Source of the DNA: CAYFXE01 sp964347035
GTDB taxonomy: Bacteria; Acidobacteriota; Aminicenantia; Aminicenantales; Aminicenantaceae
DNA length: 64,000 nt
NCBI GenBank assembly: GCA_964347035.1
Contig: CAYFXE010000007.1
Coordinates: 1 to 64,000, forward strand
Direction of reading: 5' to 3'
In this document: positions 62,771-64,000 of the stretch, in pieces
Layout of the letters: every line of letters begins with the position of its first letter
Position numbering within the stretch: the stretch's first letter is position 1
Position numbers and translations under genes: made by a program
The notes under the pieces: generated by a model
Databases searched by the model: none
Seen by the model: the letters and a program-made list of their open reading frames with translations, nothing else
Told to the model about the DNA's origin: nothing

Positions 62771-64000
62771 TCATCTAATCTCAAGGAGAGCCAGGAAGGC
62801 TTCTTGGGGCACTTCCACCCGTCCGATTTTTCGCATTCGCTTCTTTCCCGCTTTCTGCTTTTCCAGGAGTTTCATCTTGCGGGTGTAATCTCCACCGTAG
62901 AGTTTGGCCAGGACATCCTTCCGGTAAGGCTTTATGGTCTCCCGAGCAATTATCCGCTTTCCGATAGCCGCCTGGAGGGAGACTTCGAACTGCTGACGGG
63001 GAATGAGCTTACGCATTTTCTCCACAAGTCTCCTGCCCAAAGAATAGGCTTTATCTTGGTGAACTATTAAAGACAGCGCGTCCACAGCTTCCCGGTTGAT
63101 AAGAATATCCAGTCTTTGGAGAGGAGCCTCTCTGTACCCGGCAAACTCATAATCCATCGAGGCATAGCCTTGGGAGACAGATTTCAGTTGATTGTAGAAA
63201 TCGAAGACTACCTCGTTGAGGGGAAGGGTATAGGTCAAAAAAATTCGCTGGGAGCTGATGTATTCCATCTTCTTCTGTTCTCCCCGGCGATTCTCGAGAA
63301 GTTTGAGCACAGTGCCGAGATATTTATCTGGAGTCAGGATGAGGGCTTCTATAACCGGCTCCTCTATCTTTCTAATCTGATGAGGAGGGGGGAGCTGGGA
63401 AGGATTCTGTATTTCTACGACCTCGCCATCCATTCCCGTTACACGATGGCTCACGCTGGGGGCTGTGGTGATGAGGTTGAGATCGAATTCTCGTTCAAGC
63501 CTCTCTTGGATGACTTCTCTATGGAGAAGGCCTAGAAAACCGCAGCGAAACCCCATCCCGAGAGCTGGGGAATTCTCGGGCTCATACTGAAAGGAAGAAT
63601 CATTGAGCCGCAGCTTTTCTAGCGCTTTCCTCAACTCCTCCACACCACTGCCGGCAGCAGGATACATACCACAGAACACCATGGGTTTGGCTTCCTTGAA
63701 ACCCGGCAGGGCTTGAGTGGTTCGTTTTTTTCGGCCCGTGACAGTATCTCCGATGCGGGCGTGCCTGAGGTCTTTAATCCCGGCAATCATATACCCCACC
63801 TCTCCGGTGAGGAGGCAGCCGACCTTCTGGGGTTTGGGCGTCAAGTAGCCGATTTCTTCCACTTCGTAGACAGCTCTGTTAGACATGAGTTCGATCTCTT
63901 CTCCGCGATGGATTTCCCCGTCAAAGATTCTGATGAGGACGATCACCCCTCGATAGGAATCAAACCAGGAATCAAAAATCAAGGCTTTGAGGGGGGAGTG
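62771..64000 (-). CDS. lepA: Elongation factor 4 (LepA), C-terminal part
   Basis: 410 or so residues, cut by the window edge, so the GTPase G domain lies beyond 64000. Present are domain 2 (FDSWFDSYRGVIVLIRIFDG), the domain V part (GFRCGFLGLLHREVIQERLE), MDYEFAGYREAPLQRLDILI and the LepA C-terminal domain (AKLYGGDYTRKMKLLEKQKA, GKKRMRKIGRVEVPQEAFLA). EF4 binds ribosomes and helps translation under stress. It is the only translation factor in the window. Confidence 0.95.
   Translation of the reverse strand, partial: HSPLKALIFDSWFDSYRGVIVLIRIFDGEIHRGEEIELMSNRAVYEVEEIGYLTPKPQKVGCLLTGEVGYMIAGIKDLRHARIGDTVTGRKKRTTQALPGFKEAKPMVFCGMYPAAGSGVEELRKALEKLRLNDSSFQYEPENSPALGMGFRCGFLGLLHREVIQERLEREFDLNLITTAPSVSHRVTGMDGEVVEIQNPSQLPPPHQIRKIEEPVIEALILTPDKYLGTVLKLLENRRGEQKKMEYISSQRIFLTYTLPLNEVVFDFYNQLKSVSQGYASMDYEFAGYREAPLQRLDILINREAVDALSLIVHQDKAYSLGRRLVEKMRKLIPRQQFEVSLQAAIGKRIIARETIKPYRKDVLAKLYGGDYTRKMKLLEKQKAGKKRMRKIGRVEVPQEAFLALLEIR

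Noticed and set aside
1..64000. tRNA, rRNA, known riboswitch
   Set aside because: I looked for tRNA T-loop and acceptor pairs, rRNA segments and common riboswitch cores by eye and saw none; weak or unusual ones could be missed.

Overview
The window is a piece of a bacterial draft or metagenome scaffold with five 10-N gaps (7840, 29375, 39044, 42571, 61183). It contains about 45 protein genes and no rRNA, tRNA or CRISPR array that I can see. Base composition is moderate. Envelope traits are those of a diderm: RND pumps, TolC, a barrel ending in Phe, LPS-type glycosyltransferases, lipoboxes and Tat signals. Peptidases, dipeptidases, amidohydrolases and racemases are abundant, and there is a strong ECF promoter of a kind I associate with Acidobacteria-like genomes. 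My guess is an anaerobic peptide-using member of the Acidobacteriota/Aminicenantes region; this is inference from gene content, not proof.

Layout. 0-4 kb: anaerobic sulfatase maturase, dienelactone hydrolase, cupin and crotonase. 4-9 kb: a 7TM sensor kinase, a broken lipoprotein esterase and an exported amidohydrolase. 9-17 kb: an RND efflux operon (adaptor plus two permeases). 17-23 kb: small secreted or lipoproteins, an Fe-S protein and an M28 peptidase. 23-27 kb: Na+ symporter, small membrane protein, M19 dipeptidase and Asp/Glu racemase, which look like a peptide or D-amino-acid uptake unit. 27-32 kb: a second sensor kinase, an S1/P1-like protein with a barrel-like tail and a second M19 dipeptidase. 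32-40 kb: Na/Pi cotransporter with PhoU, rhodanese-ferritin fusion, FAD oxidoreductase, WrbA, NYN protein and an S9 peptidase. 40-45 kb: PAS kinase, outer-membrane barrel, lipoprotein glutamate racemase and an internally deleted purM. 45-48.3 kb: an ECF sigma / anti-sigma / two-DUF4097 operon lying between two copies of a 22-bp-TIR miniature element. 48-64 kb: FAD/Fe-S oxidase with a Met-Pro-rich tail, amidohydrolase, exported GerW-type proteins, MenC-like enolase, two glycosyltransferases, TolC, TsaD, MtnA and the end of LepA.

Intergenic DNA is rich in dispersed repeats of at least four families: GTCATTCC-type palindromes, AAAAAAGGGGAC-type ends, CAGTAACTCAGT short tandem/TIR elements, and the GGGGTCAGACC miniature elements. 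Several lie directly on stop codons, so that the repeat supplies the stop or the last residues of the adjacent gene (FAD/Fe-S oxidase, the 22.4-kb hypothetical, menC, tsaD). Two genes look truly damaged, the esterase at 6.3-7.2 kb and purM at 44.1-44.8 kb. Three others are split only by assembly gaps (29.1-30.7, 37.8-39.9 and 42.1-42.9 kb).

The best candidate for an under-described system is the 44.9-48.5 kb cassette: an ECF switch with a recognisable self-promoter, an anti-sigma factor carrying HEAT-like repeats outside the membrane, and two secreted DUF4097-like proteins, bounded by matched inverted-repeat elements.
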